Below, piece by piece: positions 33,988 to 43,504 of a stretch of 64,000 bases of DNA. The DNA is from JAAYJR01 sp964545315 (GTDB lineage Bacteria > Bacteroidota > Bacteroidia > Bacteroidales > Prolixibacteraceae): positions 1 through 64,000 of the forward strand of contig CAZJGI010000003.1 of NCBI GenBank assembly GCA_964545315.1, written 5' to 3'. Below the pieces are notes generated by a model. The model worked only from the letters and a program-made list of their open reading frames with translations. It was not told the origin of the DNA and did not search any database. The translations under genes and the position numbers were made by a program. The stretch's first letter is position 1; every line of letters starts with the position of its first letter.

Positions 33988-35667
33988 ATGGATACAAAAT
34001 ATACAATAGGTTTGGATTTTGGAACTGATTCGGTTCGTTCATTAATAGTAAGTACAGCAACAGGGGAGGAGGTATCAGGGGCAGTTTTTTACTATCCCCG
34101 GTGGAAAAAGGGTTTATACTGTGATGCTACCATCAATATGTTCAGGCAACATCCCAAAGATTATCTGGAAGGATTGGAATATACAATAAAAGAGGCCTTA
34201 AAAGGTGCCCCTGAAGGTGTTGCAGAAAGAATTAAAGGGATTTCAGTTGATACGACAGGATCAACCCCTTGTGCTGTTGACATAAACGGAGTGCCATTAT
34301 CATTGACAGGGGGATTTGAGAATAATCCGAATGCTATGTTTATTTTATGGAAAGACCATACTGCCATAAAAGAAGCAGAGGAGATAACCAGTCTGGCTTC
34401 GGGATGGGAAACAGATTATACAAAATATGAAGGAGGGATATATTCTTCCGAATGGTTCTGGGCTAAAATTCTTCATGTACTAAGGGAGGATGCAGCGGTT
34501 TTGCGTGCCGCATATTCCTGGGTAGAGCATTGTGACTGGATACCTGCACTTCTTACAGGCAATACAGATCCAATAACACTCAAACGCAGCCGGTGTGCAG
34601 CAGGTCACAAAGCAATGTGGCATGAAGAATTCGGAGGGCTTCCCCCGGAAGATTTTTTACAAAAACTTGATCCTATGTTATCGGGGCTTCGTGAACGGTT
34701 ATACAGGGAAACTTATACTTGTGATGTTTCCGCGGGAAAGATAACAGATGAATGGGCTGAGAAATTGGGCTTACCTGAGGATGTTATTATTGGGGTAGGG
34801 GCTTTTGATGCTCATTTAGGGGCAGTTGGGGCTGAAATAAAACCTTATTACCTGTCTAAGGTTATGGGTACCTCAACCTGTGATATGCTGGTGGTATCTG
34901 ATGAGGATATAGGAGATAAGCTGATCAGGGGAATCTGCGGCCAGGTTGATGGTTCCATTGTCCCCGGATTAACAGGACTTGAAGCGGGCCAGGCAGCTTT
35001 TGGTGATATCTATAACTGGTTTAAACGAGTGCTGGAATGGCCAGTGATAAATATTTTGAATAAATCTGACTTAATTGATGAAAAAACAAAGCATGTTCTG
35101 ATAGAAAATACTGCAAATCAGATAATTTCTTTATTAAATGAGGAGGCTTCTAAAATTCCGATAGATGAAAGTGGCATTGTTGCACTCGACTGGATGAATG
35201 GAAGACGTACTCCCGATGCAAATGAGGCCCTTAAGGGAGCAATAACAGGCCTTACACTTGGTTCTGATGCACCGCGGATTTTCAGGGCCCTGGTTGAAGC
35301 TACTGCTTTTGGATCGAAATTGATCAACGACCGCTTCATCAGAGAGGGGCTACGTATTGACGGTATGATCGCACTTGGCGGCGTCGCTAAAAAGTCGCCT
35401 TTTGTAATGCAAGTGGTAGCTGATGTCCTTAATGTGCCTATTAAAGTCGCCCGTTCGGAACAGGCCTGTGCACTTGGTGCCGCTATGATGGCGGCTGTAG
35501 CCGCGGGAATCTATACTGAAACCTCTGAAGCTCAGGAGAAAATGGGTGGTGGAGTGGAAACTGAGTATCATCCCATACCTGAAAATGTGAAAAAATATGA
35601 GGCTCTCTATCAGAGATACATGAAACTTGCAGATTATATGGAAGCTGATCTCAGTTTTCGTCCCTGA
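33988..35667 (+). CDS. araB: ribulokinase (FGGY family)
   Basis: 559 residues; phosphorylates ribulose (classically L-ribulose to L-ribulose 5-phosphate) in arabinose use. The FGGY N-terminal fold has YTIGLDFGTDSVRSLIV, a conserved GLYCDATINMFRQHP and the AraB-typical LWKDHTA with HCDWIPALLTG. The C-terminal ATPase half has MGTSTCDM, GLEAGQAAFGDIYNWF, the WMNGRRTPDAN loop and IALGGVAKKSPF. Length and motifs match AraB rather than xylulokinase. No araA, araD or transporter genes are adjacent, so it is a solitary copy or the pathway genes lie elsewhere. Confidence 0.93.
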   Translation: MDTKYTIGLDFGTDSVRSLIVSTATGEEVSGAVFYYPRWKKGLYCDATINMFRQHPKDYLEGLEYTIKEALKGAPEGVAERIKGISVDTTGSTPCAVDINGVPLSLTGGFENNPNAMFILWKDHTAIKEAEEITSLASGWETDYTKYEGGIYSSEWFWAKILHVLREDAAVLRAAYSWVEHCDWIPALLTGNTDPITLKRSRCAAGHKAMWHEEFGGLPPEDFLQKLDPMLSGLRERLYRETYTCDVSAGKITDEWAEKLGLPEDVIIGVGAFDAHLGAVGAEIKPYYLSKVMGTSTCDMLVVSDEDIGDKLIRGICGQVDGSIVPGLTGLEAGQAAFGDIYNWFKRVLEWPVINILNKSDLIDEKTKHVLIENTANQIISLLNEEASKIPIDESGIVALDWMNGRRTPDANEALKGAITGLTLGSDAPRIFRALVEATAFGSKLINDRFIREGLRIDGMIALGGVAKKSPFVMQVVADVLNVPIKVARSEQACALGAAMMAAVAAGIYTETSEAQEKMGGGVETEYHPIPENVKKYEALYQRYMKLADYMEADLSFRP

Positions 35668-35689
35668 AACAAATGATTGTTTAATTTTC

Positions 35690-36634
35690 CTAATGCATTA
35701 GGAATTCAGTAACAGCAATTTCTATGCGGTTACTAATTTTTGAAGTATCAGACTTGTCAAATTTGTCACCGGTGATATTTTCGTATAATTCAATATATCG
35801 CTCAGATACCGAGTTGACAAATTGTTCAGTCATTTCCGGTACAGACTGGCCTGCCTGTCCCTGGAATCCGTTTTCAATCAGCCATTGTCTGACAAATTCT
35901 TTTGATAGTTGTTTTTGTGGTTCCCCTGATTCAAGTCTCTTTTCATAGCCTTCAGCATAGAAGTATCTGGTAGAATCAGGAGTATGAATTTCGTCTATAA
36001 GATATATTTTACCATCTTTCTTTCCGAATTCATATTTAGTATCGACCATGATAAGTCCTTTATCTGCTGCTATTTCTGTTCCTCTCTGAAAAAGTTTTCT
36101 GGTATAATCTTCCAACATTTCATATTCTGGTTCATCTATAAGTTTCCCTGTAATAATTTCCTCTCTGGAGATATCTTCATCATGGCCGGTTTCAGCTTTT
36201 GTTGTTGGGGTTAATATTGGTTCAGGAAACTTTTGATTTTCGACCATTCCTTCAGGCAGCGTAACTCCGCATAATGTCCGGCCTCCACTTTTATATACCC
36301 GCCAGGCATGTCCTGACAGATAACCCCTGATTACCATTTCGATCTTTACTGGTTCACACATCAGGCCAACAGTAACGTTAGGATCAGGTGTGGCAATTTT
36401 CCAGTTTGGAACAATATCCGAAGTTGCATCCAGAAATTTGTCTGCTATCTGATTTAATACCTGGCCTTTGTAAGGTATCCCTTTTGGCAGCACCACATCA
36501 AAGGCAGAAATCCTGTCGGTGACAATCATTACAAGAAGATTGTTGTCGATATTATATACATCACGCACTTTACCGTGGTAAACATTTTTTTGTCCGGGAA
36601 AGTGAAAATCTGTCTTTATTAATGCGTTGTTCAT
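35690..36634 (-). CDS. purC: phosphoribosylaminoimidazole-succinocarboxamide (SAICAR) synthase
   Basis: 314 residues; joins CAIR and aspartate with ATP in purine synthesis. It has YHGKVRDVYNIDN (ATP loop), VTDRISAFDVVLPKGIPYKG, VEMVIRGYLSGHAWRVY and VDTKYEFGKKDGKIYLIDEIHTPDSTRYF, all characteristic of PurC. It is the long form (about 300-315 residues) seen in Bacteroidota and eukaryotes, with extra C-terminal helices around FVRQWLIENGFQGQ. It follows phoH by 27 bp on the same strand, so the two probably form an operon. Confidence 0.98.
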   Translation of the reverse strand: MNNALIKTDFHFPGQKNVYHGKVRDVYNIDNNLLVMIVTDRISAFDVVLPKGIPYKGQVLNQIADKFLDATSDIVPNWKIATPDPNVTVGLMCEPVKIEMVIRGYLSGHAWRVYKSGGRTLCGVTLPEGMVENQKFPEPILTPTTKAETGHDEDISREEIITGKLIDEPEYEMLEDYTRKLFQRGTEIAADKGLIMVDTKYEFGKKDGKIYLIDEIHTPDSTRYFYAEGYEKRLESGEPQKQLSKEFVRQWLIENGFQGQAGQSVPEMTEQFVNSVSERYIELYENITGDKFDKSDTSKISNRIEIAVTEFLMH

Positions 36635-36661
36635 TTTATTATGTATTGATAATTATTAATA

Positions 36662-37648
36662 TCATTTATTATTATCGTTTATATACTCTTGATTATTTGA
36701 TTTTTTTGCATAATATTTTTCATACGCGTCAACAATTTCCCTTACCAGACGGTGCCTCACAATATCATTTTTATTAAACATTATGACAGATATTGATTTT
36801 ATATCTTTTACCAGTTTAAGGGCAAGCAAAAGTCCTGAATTACCAGGTTTTGGCAGGTCTATCTGTGTGATGTCGCCTGTGATGATAAATTTTGCATTAA
36901 GCCCCATTCTTGTAAGAAACATTTTTAACTGGTTAATTGTTGTGTTTTGTGCTTCATCAAGAATAACAAAGGCATTATTCAGGGTTCTTCCGCGCATAAA
37001 TGCCAGTGGGGCTATTTGTATTATGCCGTCTCTAAGAAAATCTTCCAGTTTACGTGGCGGGATCATATCCTGCAATGCATCATAGAGAGGCTGCAGATAA
37101 GGATCAATTTTTTCTTTCAGGTCTCCGGGCAGGAATCCAAGGTTTTCACCTGCCTCAACAGCCGGCCTGCTTAGAATGATCCTTTTAATTTCTTTATTTT
37201 TTAATGCTTTAACTGCAAGAGCTATCGCCGTATATGTTTTTCCCGTACCTGCAGGGCCAATTGCAAAAATCATATCATTTTTAGATGTTTCTTCTGCAAG
37301 AAGCCTTTGGTTTGGTGTACGCGCCCTTACGGGCTTGCCGCTGTTGCCAAATACAATGATATCTTTATCAGCCTTACCATTGTCTTCAATTATCGATATT
37401 CCTTCAGAAAGTATCTGATAAATTGTTTCATCAGAAAGCTGATTGAACTGAAAATAGTGATCCAGAATAAGTGCAAACTTTTTTTCGAAATGAATAATTT
37501 TATTTTCTTCGCCCTGAATAAACAACGAATTGCCCCGGGCAGTAATTTTAATGTTAGGAAATAAATTTTTTATCAGGTCTATTTTAGAATTGTTGATCCC
37601 GAAAAATTCCAGCGGGTCAATTCCCTCTAAATAAATTTGTTTCTCCAA
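36662..37648 (-). CDS. PhoH-family ATPase (YbeZ-like)
   Basis: 328 residues. An N-terminal KH-like region (about 1-110) precedes a P-loop ATPase domain with GPAGTGKTYTAIALAV near residue 132. Further signatures are SRPAVEAGENLGFLPGDLKEKIDPYLQPLYDAL, the Walker B-type FVILDEAQNTT and the sensor-type ITGDITQIDLP. YbeZ/PhoH proteins are linked to RNA and ribosome metabolism, often with the YbeY endonuclease; no ybeY is in the window. It is first in a probable two-gene unit with purC. Confidence 0.95.
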   Translation of the reverse strand: MEKQIYLEGIDPLEFFGINNSKIDLIKNLFPNIKITARGNSLFIQGEENKIIHFEKKFALILDHYFQFNQLSDETIYQILSEGISIIEDNGKADKDIIVFGNSGKPVRARTPNQRLLAEETSKNDMIFAIGPAGTGKTYTAIALAVKALKNKEIKRIILSRPAVEAGENLGFLPGDLKEKIDPYLQPLYDALQDMIPPRKLEDFLRDGIIQIAPLAFMRGRTLNNAFVILDEAQNTTINQLKMFLTRMGLNAKFIITGDITQIDLPKPGNSGLLLALKLVKDIKSISVIMFNKNDIVRHRLVREIVDAYEKYYAKKSNNQEYINDNNK

Positions 37649-37780
37649 TACAATTATTTAAACTGTTAATATTATTCAAAAATACAAAATATTTAAATAG
37701 ATACATTTGGCAAGTATAAATGTAAAACAGAATTTAATCATTTCAAAATAGTTAATTTTACGAAATTAAAAATTGGAATA

Positions 37781-38557
37781 ATGCAAAAAGAACTGGAAGC
37801 TTTCGCGGAATTACTAAATATAATGGATGAACTGAGGGAGAAATGTCCATGGGACAGGAAACAGACTCTTGAATCCCTTAGAAAGCTTACAATCGAAGAA
37901 ACTTATGAATTGGGAGAGGCAATATTAAAGCACGATCTTGAAGGGATAAAAAAAGAGCTTGGAGATTTAATGCTACACATTGTATTTTATGCAAAAATTG
38001 GCACAGAGAAGGGAGCTTTTAATATGGCTGATGTACTTGAAGGGATCAATAAAAAGTTGGTCTACAGGCATCCCCATGTATTTGGCGATGTTGATGTACA
38101 GGACTCTGCACGCAGAGTAGAAGAAAATTGGGAACATTTGAAGCTTAAAGAAAAGGGTGGAAATAAAAGAGTTCTTGAAGGAGTACCGGTTGATATGCCT
38201 GCTCTTGTAAAAGCAAACCGCATTCAGGAAAAGGCCAGGGGAGTGGGATTTGACTGGGAGAAAAAAGAGCAGGTATGGGATAAAGTACAGGAGGAGGTAC
38301 GGGAACTTGACGATGAAATCAGGCAAGAAAATAAAAATAATATAGAGAGTGAATTCGGAGACTTGTTATTTTCGATTGTAAACGCTGCACGTTTATACGG
38401 AATAGATCCGGAATCAGCTCTTGAAAGGACTAATCTTAAGTTTATCGAGAGGTTTAATTACCTTGAAAGCCAGACATTGCTTAAAGGTAAGAGCTTAAAA
38501 GAACTCTCACTTGATGAGATGGACCAAATATGGAATGAGGCGAAAAGTCTGGAATAA
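37781..38557 (+). CDS. mazG: nucleoside triphosphate pyrophosphohydrolase MazG
   Basis: 258 residues with tandem all-alpha MazG domains. The first (about 15-110) has the full metal-binding EExxE..ExxD pattern: KCPWDRKQTLESLRK, IEETYELGEAI, KKELGDLMLHIVFYA. The second (about 150-250) has WDKVQEEVRELDDEI and ESEFGDLLFSIVNAARLYG. It hydrolyses NTPs to NMP and PPi, cleaning the pool or lowering (p)ppGpp. Length matches E. coli MazG (263). It is a single gene followed by a two-way terminator shared with the PFOR gene. Confidence 0.96.
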   Translation: MQKELEAFAELLNIMDELREKCPWDRKQTLESLRKLTIEETYELGEAILKHDLEGIKKELGDLMLHIVFYAKIGTEKGAFNMADVLEGINKKLVYRHPHVFGDVDVQDSARRVEENWEHLKLKEKGGNKRVLEGVPVDMPALVKANRIQEKARGVGFDWEKKEQVWDKVQEEVRELDDEIRQENKNNIESEFGDLLFSIVNAARLYGIDPESALERTNLKFIERFNYLESQTLLKGKSLKELSLDEMDQIWNEAKSLE

Positions 38558-38600
38558 AAACAACAGGTTGCCAATATTTTAGCAACCTGTTGTTTTATTT
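38557..38600. terminator. bidirectional terminator between mazG and the PFOR gene
   Basis: AAAACAACAGGTTGC (38557-38571) and GCAACCTGTTGTTTT (38582-38596) form a perfect 15-bp stem with a 10-nt loop. T-rich sequence flanks it in both reading directions, serving the convergent genes. Confidence 0.9.
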
Positions 38601-38607
38601 AGTCCTG

Positions 38608-41600
38608 TTATTCTGATTTTGAAAAATTCATAGAGGCGAGCCTTTTATATGAGTTAAACCGCCACTTTGCATTTTCCTCAGCAGCTGCAAATAGTTCGTC
38701 AGCCTGGGCAGGGAATGACTTTTTAAGGGAAGTATATCTGACTTCGCCATTAAGGAATTCCTGGAATTTACTCCAGTCTGGTTCTTTTGAGTCAAGTTGG
38801 AATGGATTAAGTCCCTCTTTTTCGAGCATAGGATTAAATCGGAACAGTGACCAGTAACCAGCGTCTACTGCCTTTTTCTGTTCTGCCTGTGACCTTCCCA
38901 TGCTGGCTCTCAGGCCATGATTTATACAGGGGGCGTATGCAATAATTATTGATGGCCCCGGGTATTCTTCAGCTTCTTTCAGAGCTTTAAGGTATTGGCT
39001 TTGATTGGCACCCATTGCCACCTGTGCAACATAAACATATCCGTATGTCATAAAGATAGCCCCGAGGTCTTTTTTTCTTATTTTTTTACCTGATGCTGCA
39101 AATTTTGCCACTGCCCCTACAGGAGTAGATTTTGAAGACTGGCCCCCGGTATTTGAGTATACTTCTGTATCAAGTACCAGCACATTTACATCTTCACCAC
39201 TAGCCATGACATGATCAAGTCCGCCAAAGCCGATGTCATATGCCCAGCCGTCACCGCCAAATACCCAAATTGATTTTTTGACAAGATATTGTTTAAGGTC
39301 CATTATCACTTTTGAATATGTTGAAGAGTTATTTTTGATAGCCTCCAACACTTTTTTCGAAGCAGTAACAGATCCCTCGCCATTATTTTTATTGGCAAGC
39401 CATTCTTCAAATGCTTCCTTTTCAATTTCAGAAATGCCGTTATTAAGAGCTTCCTGCATTGTATGGGCAAGCCGGTTCCGGTGAGCATTTACTCCTTCAG
39501 AGAATCCAAATCCATATTCTGCATTGTCCTCAAACAGAGAGTTTGCCCATGCAGGGCCATGCCCTGAATTAATATTTTTGCAGTATGGTGTAGAAGGGGC
39601 AGAACCACCGAAAATAGATGAACAACCGGTAGCATTGGCTATCATCATACGTTCTCCGAACAATTGAGTAATCAGCTTAATGTAAGGTGTTTCACCACAA
39701 CCGGCGCAAGCACCGGAGAATTCAAAAAGTGGTTGTGCAAACTGGGAGTTCTTAACAGATTTTGCTTTTTCAACTACAGTTTCCTTAAGAGAAACTTTAT
39801 TTACCATATAGTTCCATCTTTCTATTTCATCGTGTTGTGAATCAAGTGATTTCATTTCAAGCGCTTTGTTTTTTGACGGACAGACATCAACGCAGTTATC
39901 ACATCCTGTGCAGTCCAGGGCACTTACCTGAATTCGATAATGGAGTCCTCCAAACATTTTCGACGGGGCAGCAACTATCGTTACAGTGCCTTCCGGCGCT
40001 GCATTAACTTCCTCATCGGTCAAAAGGAAAGGACGTATAGCAGCATGCGGACAAACATAAGCGCACTGGTTACATTGTATACAATTTTCAGGGATCCATT
40101 CAGGCACATGAACTGCTATACCTCTTTTTTCATAGGCTGCAGTTCCCTGTGGAAATGTTCCGTCTTCGATACCAATAAATGTCGAAGCAGGGAGGTCGTC
40201 ACCCTTCTGGGCATTGATTACATCCACAACGTTAGTGATGAATTCAGGACGGCCTTCTATATCAGTAATATCCTCGCCTATGGAAAGTTTTTTCCATTCT
40301 GCGGGTACATCAACTTTGTGTACATATTTACCGCCAGCCTCCACAGCTGCAAAATTCATATTCACTACCTGTTCGCCCTTCTTTCCGTATGTTTTGATAA
40401 TTGCCTTTTTCATCTCATCAACAGCCATCTCATAGGGTATGACTTCTGTAATTTTAAAGAAAGCAGACTGCATGATAGTGTTTGTACGGGTTCCAAGGCC
40501 TATTTCTTCTCCCAGTTTTGTTCCGTTGATGATATAGAAATTAATATCATTTTCAACAAGGTATTTTTTCATCTTATCCGGAAGCCTGAGTTTGGTTTCT
40601 TCTTCGTCCCAGATAGAATTTAACAGAAAAGAACCACCTTTTTTCAAGCCTTTTAAAACATCGTACATATTAATATAGGCAGGTACATGGCATGCAACAA
40701 AATCAGGCGTTGTGACAAAGTATGTTGAATGTATGGGCTTATCTCCAAACCTTAAATGAGAACATGTAAAACCACCTGATTTTTTTGAATCATACTGGAA
40801 GTAACCCTGGCAGTATTTATCTGTGGCATCACCTATTATTTTTATTGAATTTTTATTTGCACCAACTGTACCATCTGACCCAAGACCGTAAAATTTTGCC
40901 TGATAAGTTCCTTTTGGGGTCATATCTATTTCTGGCTTAACCGGTAACGATTTAAATGTTATATCATCAACGATCCCAATTGTGAAATCATTTTTCATTT
41001 CATTCATCTCCAGGTTTTCAAATACAGATAGTATTTGAGAAGGAGTTGTATCTTTAGATCCCAGTCCGTAACGGCCACCGATTATCTCAGGGGCATCCTT
41101 TTTACCGTAGAATACATTTTTAATATCAAGATATAGAGGTTCTCCATTGGCGCCCGGTTCTTTAGCCCTGTCCAGAACAGCAATGCGTTTAGCTGTTTTC
41201 GGTAGAGCCTGCATGAAATATTTTATTGCAAAAGGTCTGAAAAGATGGACAGCAATTAATCCCACCTTTTTCCCTTTTTCCATAAGGTAGTCAATGGTTT
41301 CAGTAATAGTTTCGGTTACCGATCCCATTGCTATAATAATATTTTCGGCATCCGGAGCTCCATAATAATTGAACGGGTGGTATTCACGACCGGTTATTTT
41401 ATTGATTTCCTTCATATAATCAGCAACTATATCAGGAACTGCATCGAAATATTTATTTGCTGATTCCTTAGCCTGGAAGAAGATATCCGGATTTTGTGCA
41501 GTTCCTCTGGTTACAGGGTTTTCCGGATTAAGGGCACGATTACGAAAAGCCTGCAAAGCCTCCTGGTCAATAAGTGGTATCATATCTTCCATTTGTATTG

Positions 41601-42159
41601 CTTCAATTTTTTGTACTTCGTGTGAAGTACGGAAGCCATCGAAAAATGCTATAAAAGGAATTCTGGATTTAAGAGCTGCCAGGTGGGCTATTCCTGCAAG
41701 GTCCATTTCTTCCTGTACCGAACCAGATGCCAGCATTGCAAAACCTGTTTGTCTTGAAGCATATATATCACTGTGGTCACCGAAAATTGACAGGGCATGG
41801 CCGGCAAGTGCCCTGGCACTAACATGGAAAACAGCAGGTAAGAGTTCACCTACCATTTTGTACATATTAGGGATCATCAACAGAAGACCTTGTGATGCCG
41901 TATAGGTAGATGCCAAAGCACCTGATTGAAGCGCTCCGTGCACAGCCCCGGCAGCACCTCCTTCACTTTGCATTTCAGCAAGGCGAACAGGGCGGCCAAA
42001 CATGTTCTTTTTTCCATTGGCAGCCCATTCGTCTACATATTCGGCCATTGTCGATGATGGTGTAATAGGGTAGATACACGCTACCTCACTAAACATGTAA
42101 CTCATATGAGATGCAGCGTAATTGCCGTCACATGTGATGAATTTTTTTTGTTTTGTCAT
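38608..42159 (-). CDS. nifJ: pyruvate:ferredoxin (flavodoxin) oxidoreductase
   Basis: 1183 residues, the single-chain PFOR. It converts pyruvate and CoA to acetyl-CoA, CO2 and reduced ferredoxin, the main pyruvate route in anaerobes. Domain order: N-terminal pyrimidine-binding domain with CIYPITPSSTMAEY, a transketolase-like domain, the gamma-type domain (about 415-600, YGLGSDGTVGANKN), and a two-cluster ferredoxin domain (CIQCNQCAYVCPH and CTGCDNCVDVCPS, about 690-760). The TPP domain with its own cluster ligands (CAGCGETPY) and GDGWAYDIGFGGLDH comes last. All cluster cysteines are present, indicating an active oxygen-sensitive enzyme. It supports an anaerobic lifestyle. Confidence 0.98.
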   Translation of the reverse strand: MTKQKKFITCDGNYAASHMSYMFSEVACIYPITPSSTMAEYVDEWAANGKKNMFGRPVRLAEMQSEGGAAGAVHGALQSGALASTYTASQGLLLMIPNMYKMVGELLPAVFHVSARALAGHALSIFGDHSDIYASRQTGFAMLASGSVQEEMDLAGIAHLAALKSRIPFIAFFDGFRTSHEVQKIEAIQMEDMIPLIDQEALQAFRNRALNPENPVTRGTAQNPDIFFQAKESANKYFDAVPDIVADYMKEINKITGREYHPFNYYGAPDAENIIIAMGSVTETITETIDYLMEKGKKVGLIAVHLFRPFAIKYFMQALPKTAKRIAVLDRAKEPGANGEPLYLDIKNVFYGKKDAPEIIGGRYGLGSKDTTPSQILSVFENLEMNEMKNDFTIGIVDDITFKSLPVKPEIDMTPKGTYQAKFYGLGSDGTVGANKNSIKIIGDATDKYCQGYFQYDSKKSGGFTCSHLRFGDKPIHSTYFVTTPDFVACHVPAYINMYDVLKGLKKGGSFLLNSIWDEEETKLRLPDKMKKYLVENDINFYIINGTKLGEEIGLGTRTNTIMQSAFFKITEVIPYEMAVDEMKKAIIKTYGKKGEQVVNMNFAAVEAGGKYVHKVDVPAEWKKLSIGEDITDIEGRPEFITNVVDVINAQKGDDLPASTFIGIEDGTFPQGTAAYEKRGIAVHVPEWIPENCIQCNQCAYVCPHAAIRPFLLTDEEVNAAPEGTVTIVAAPSKMFGGLHYRIQVSALDCTGCDNCVDVCPSKNKALEMKSLDSQHDEIERWNYMVNKVSLKETVVEKAKSVKNSQFAQPLFEFSGACAGCGETPYIKLITQLFGERMMIANATGCSSIFGGSAPSTPYCKNINSGHGPAWANSLFEDNAEYGFGFSEGVNAHRNRLAHTMQEALNNGISEIEKEAFEEWLANKNNGEGSVTASKKVLEAIKNNSSTYSKVIMDLKQYLVKKSIWVFGGDGWAYDIGFGGLDHVMASGEDVNVLVLDTEVYSNTGGQSSKSTPVGAVAKFAASGKKIRKKDLGAIFMTYGYVYVAQVAMGANQSQYLKALKEAEEYPGPSIIIAYAPCINHGLRASMGRSQAEQKKAVDAGYWSLFRFNPMLEKEGLNPFQLDSKEPDWSKFQEFLNGEVRYTSLKKSFPAQADELFAAAEENAKWRFNSYKRLASMNFSKSE

Positions 42160-42215
42160 TGTATTTGCAATTAATTCTAAAAATATTATTTCTTGTTACT
42201 TTATTTATATATTAT

Positions 42216-43391
42216 TTAATATAAAAATCCAAAGAGCCATAAAGGGATTTTGTCCCTGACGCCAACCTCAATCATATCTGCTGCTGAATATAGCTCATGA
42301 TCTGATGATATTTTATCTTCCCCTATAATGAAATTGTACTTGTCATTTATCAGAAAATCTCCCGTAGGAGAACTTTTTACAGGCAATTTGTAACTGACCT
42401 GATTATAGAAAAATGTTTGCTGCAGATTGGTTTTTATTGCGTTATTTGGAGCAATAGCATATATTAAATTTGTATTATACATATAAATTTTATCAGGCTT
42501 TTTTATTTCATCCTCATCGCCGTTGACATAAAGCAAATGAATTAATTTTGTATTTTTCAGATAACGTAAATAGTTCATAACAGTAGCTCTGGATGTTTCA
42601 ACAGAGGCTGCTAATTTACTTATATTAGGTGAAAATGGCGTTTCTGAAGCTATGATATGCAACAGCTTTCTGAGTTTTCCAAGATATTTAAGCTCAATTT
42701 GATTTATATAGGGTACATCGATCTCTAAAGCAAGATTTATATGTTTTAAAAGAGTATTACCATAATAATTCGGATTGTCTGTAAAATAGGGGAAAATGCC
42801 GTTTTTGAGGTAGTCGTTGAAATATGCTAGAGGCCTTACTTTGGAAATAATATTATTTGCAATTTCAATATGGTTATTCATAATCTCCTCAAAGGAATAA
42901 ACAGAAAATTGATTATTGGTCAAATAATTAATATATTCCCTGAACGAAAGCCCTTCCAGGTCATATGATCTTACAATTCCGCAAAGATCAGGATTATCTT
43001 CATCTACGGGTAGCATAGGTGATGAAGTAAAGACAATTTTCAGTTCCGGAAGTTGGTTGTAACATTCCCTCAACTCACTTGACCAGTCTGAGTATTTTTG
43101 TATCTGATCGAGAAAAAGCACTTTACCGCCTCTTTTAACAAATTCGTCAGCAAATGAAAACAAAGTACGCCTGGTAAAATAAAAATTGTTAAGGTTAATA
43201 TAGAGCACTGTTCTGTCGTCAGGGTATTCTTGTTTTATATAATCAAGAATGAAATTTGTCTTTCCCACTCCTCTAAACCCTTTTATACAGATCATCCTGT
43301 CTTTCCAATCAATGCTGTTTGCTAAATCTCTTTTGAAGGTAGGATGGGTGCTCTCTATTAAGGTAGTATGTATGTGCCTGAAAAATTCCAA
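42216..43391 (-). CDS. AAA ATPase of the AAA_14/DUF4143 family
   Basis: 391 residues. The Walker A loop GFRGVGKT is at about residues 38-45, with a Walker B-like KVLFLDQIQKYSDW and a sensor strand ELKIVFTSSPML. The C-terminal part (about 290-391) is DUF4143-like, ending in a nuclease-like F-I-I-G-E-D-K-I pattern and MIEVGVRDKIPLWLFGFLY. A central winged-helix segment (ISKLAASVETSRATVMNYLRYL) fits the family. The start is a TTG: no ATG exists near it, and a TAnnTTTG element lies 17 bp upstream. These proteins are frequent in Bacteroidota and sometimes toxin-like or mobile, with no settled role. No partner gene is adjacent. Confidence 0.88.
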   Translation of the reverse strand: MEFFRHIHTTLIESTHPTFKRDLANSIDWKDRMICIKGFRGVGKTNFILDYIKQEYPDDRTVLYINLNNFYFTRRTLFSFADEFVKRGGKVLFLDQIQKYSDWSSELRECYNQLPELKIVFTSSPMLPVDEDNPDLCGIVRSYDLEGLSFREYINYLTNNQFSVYSFEEIMNNHIEIANNIISKVRPLAYFNDYLKNGIFPYFTDNPNYYGNTLLKHINLALEIDVPYINQIELKYLGKLRKLLHIIASETPFSPNISKLAASVETSRATVMNYLRYLKNTKLIHLLYVNGDEDEIKKPDKIYMYNTNLIYAIAPNNAIKTNLQQTFFYNQVSYKLPVKSSPTGDFLINDKYNFIIGEDKISSDHELYSAADMIEVGVRDKIPLWLFGFLY

Positions 43392-43408
43392 AGTTTAATA
43401 TTTTTCGG

Positions 43409-43416
43409 CAAAAATA
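43409..43416 (-). promoter_or_regulatory. -7 element before the AAA ATPase gene
   Basis: On the minus strand TATTTTTG matches TAnnTTTG, 17 bp before the TTG start. Transcription would begin only about 10 nt before the start codon, giving a very short leader, and this supports the TTG. Confidence 0.5.
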
Positions 43417-43504
43417 GCAGATTTTTACTGAAATTGCAATGTGAAGATATCAATAATACTTATTTTTTGTAATTTATAACTATTAAAAATAAGTATATTA
43501 CTTA

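Noticed and set aside
39940..40623. 227-codon plus-strand ORF inside the PFOR gene
   Set aside because: Antisense to the ferredoxin and gamma domains of PFOR, with Cys/His-rich nonsense composition typical of a shadow frame.
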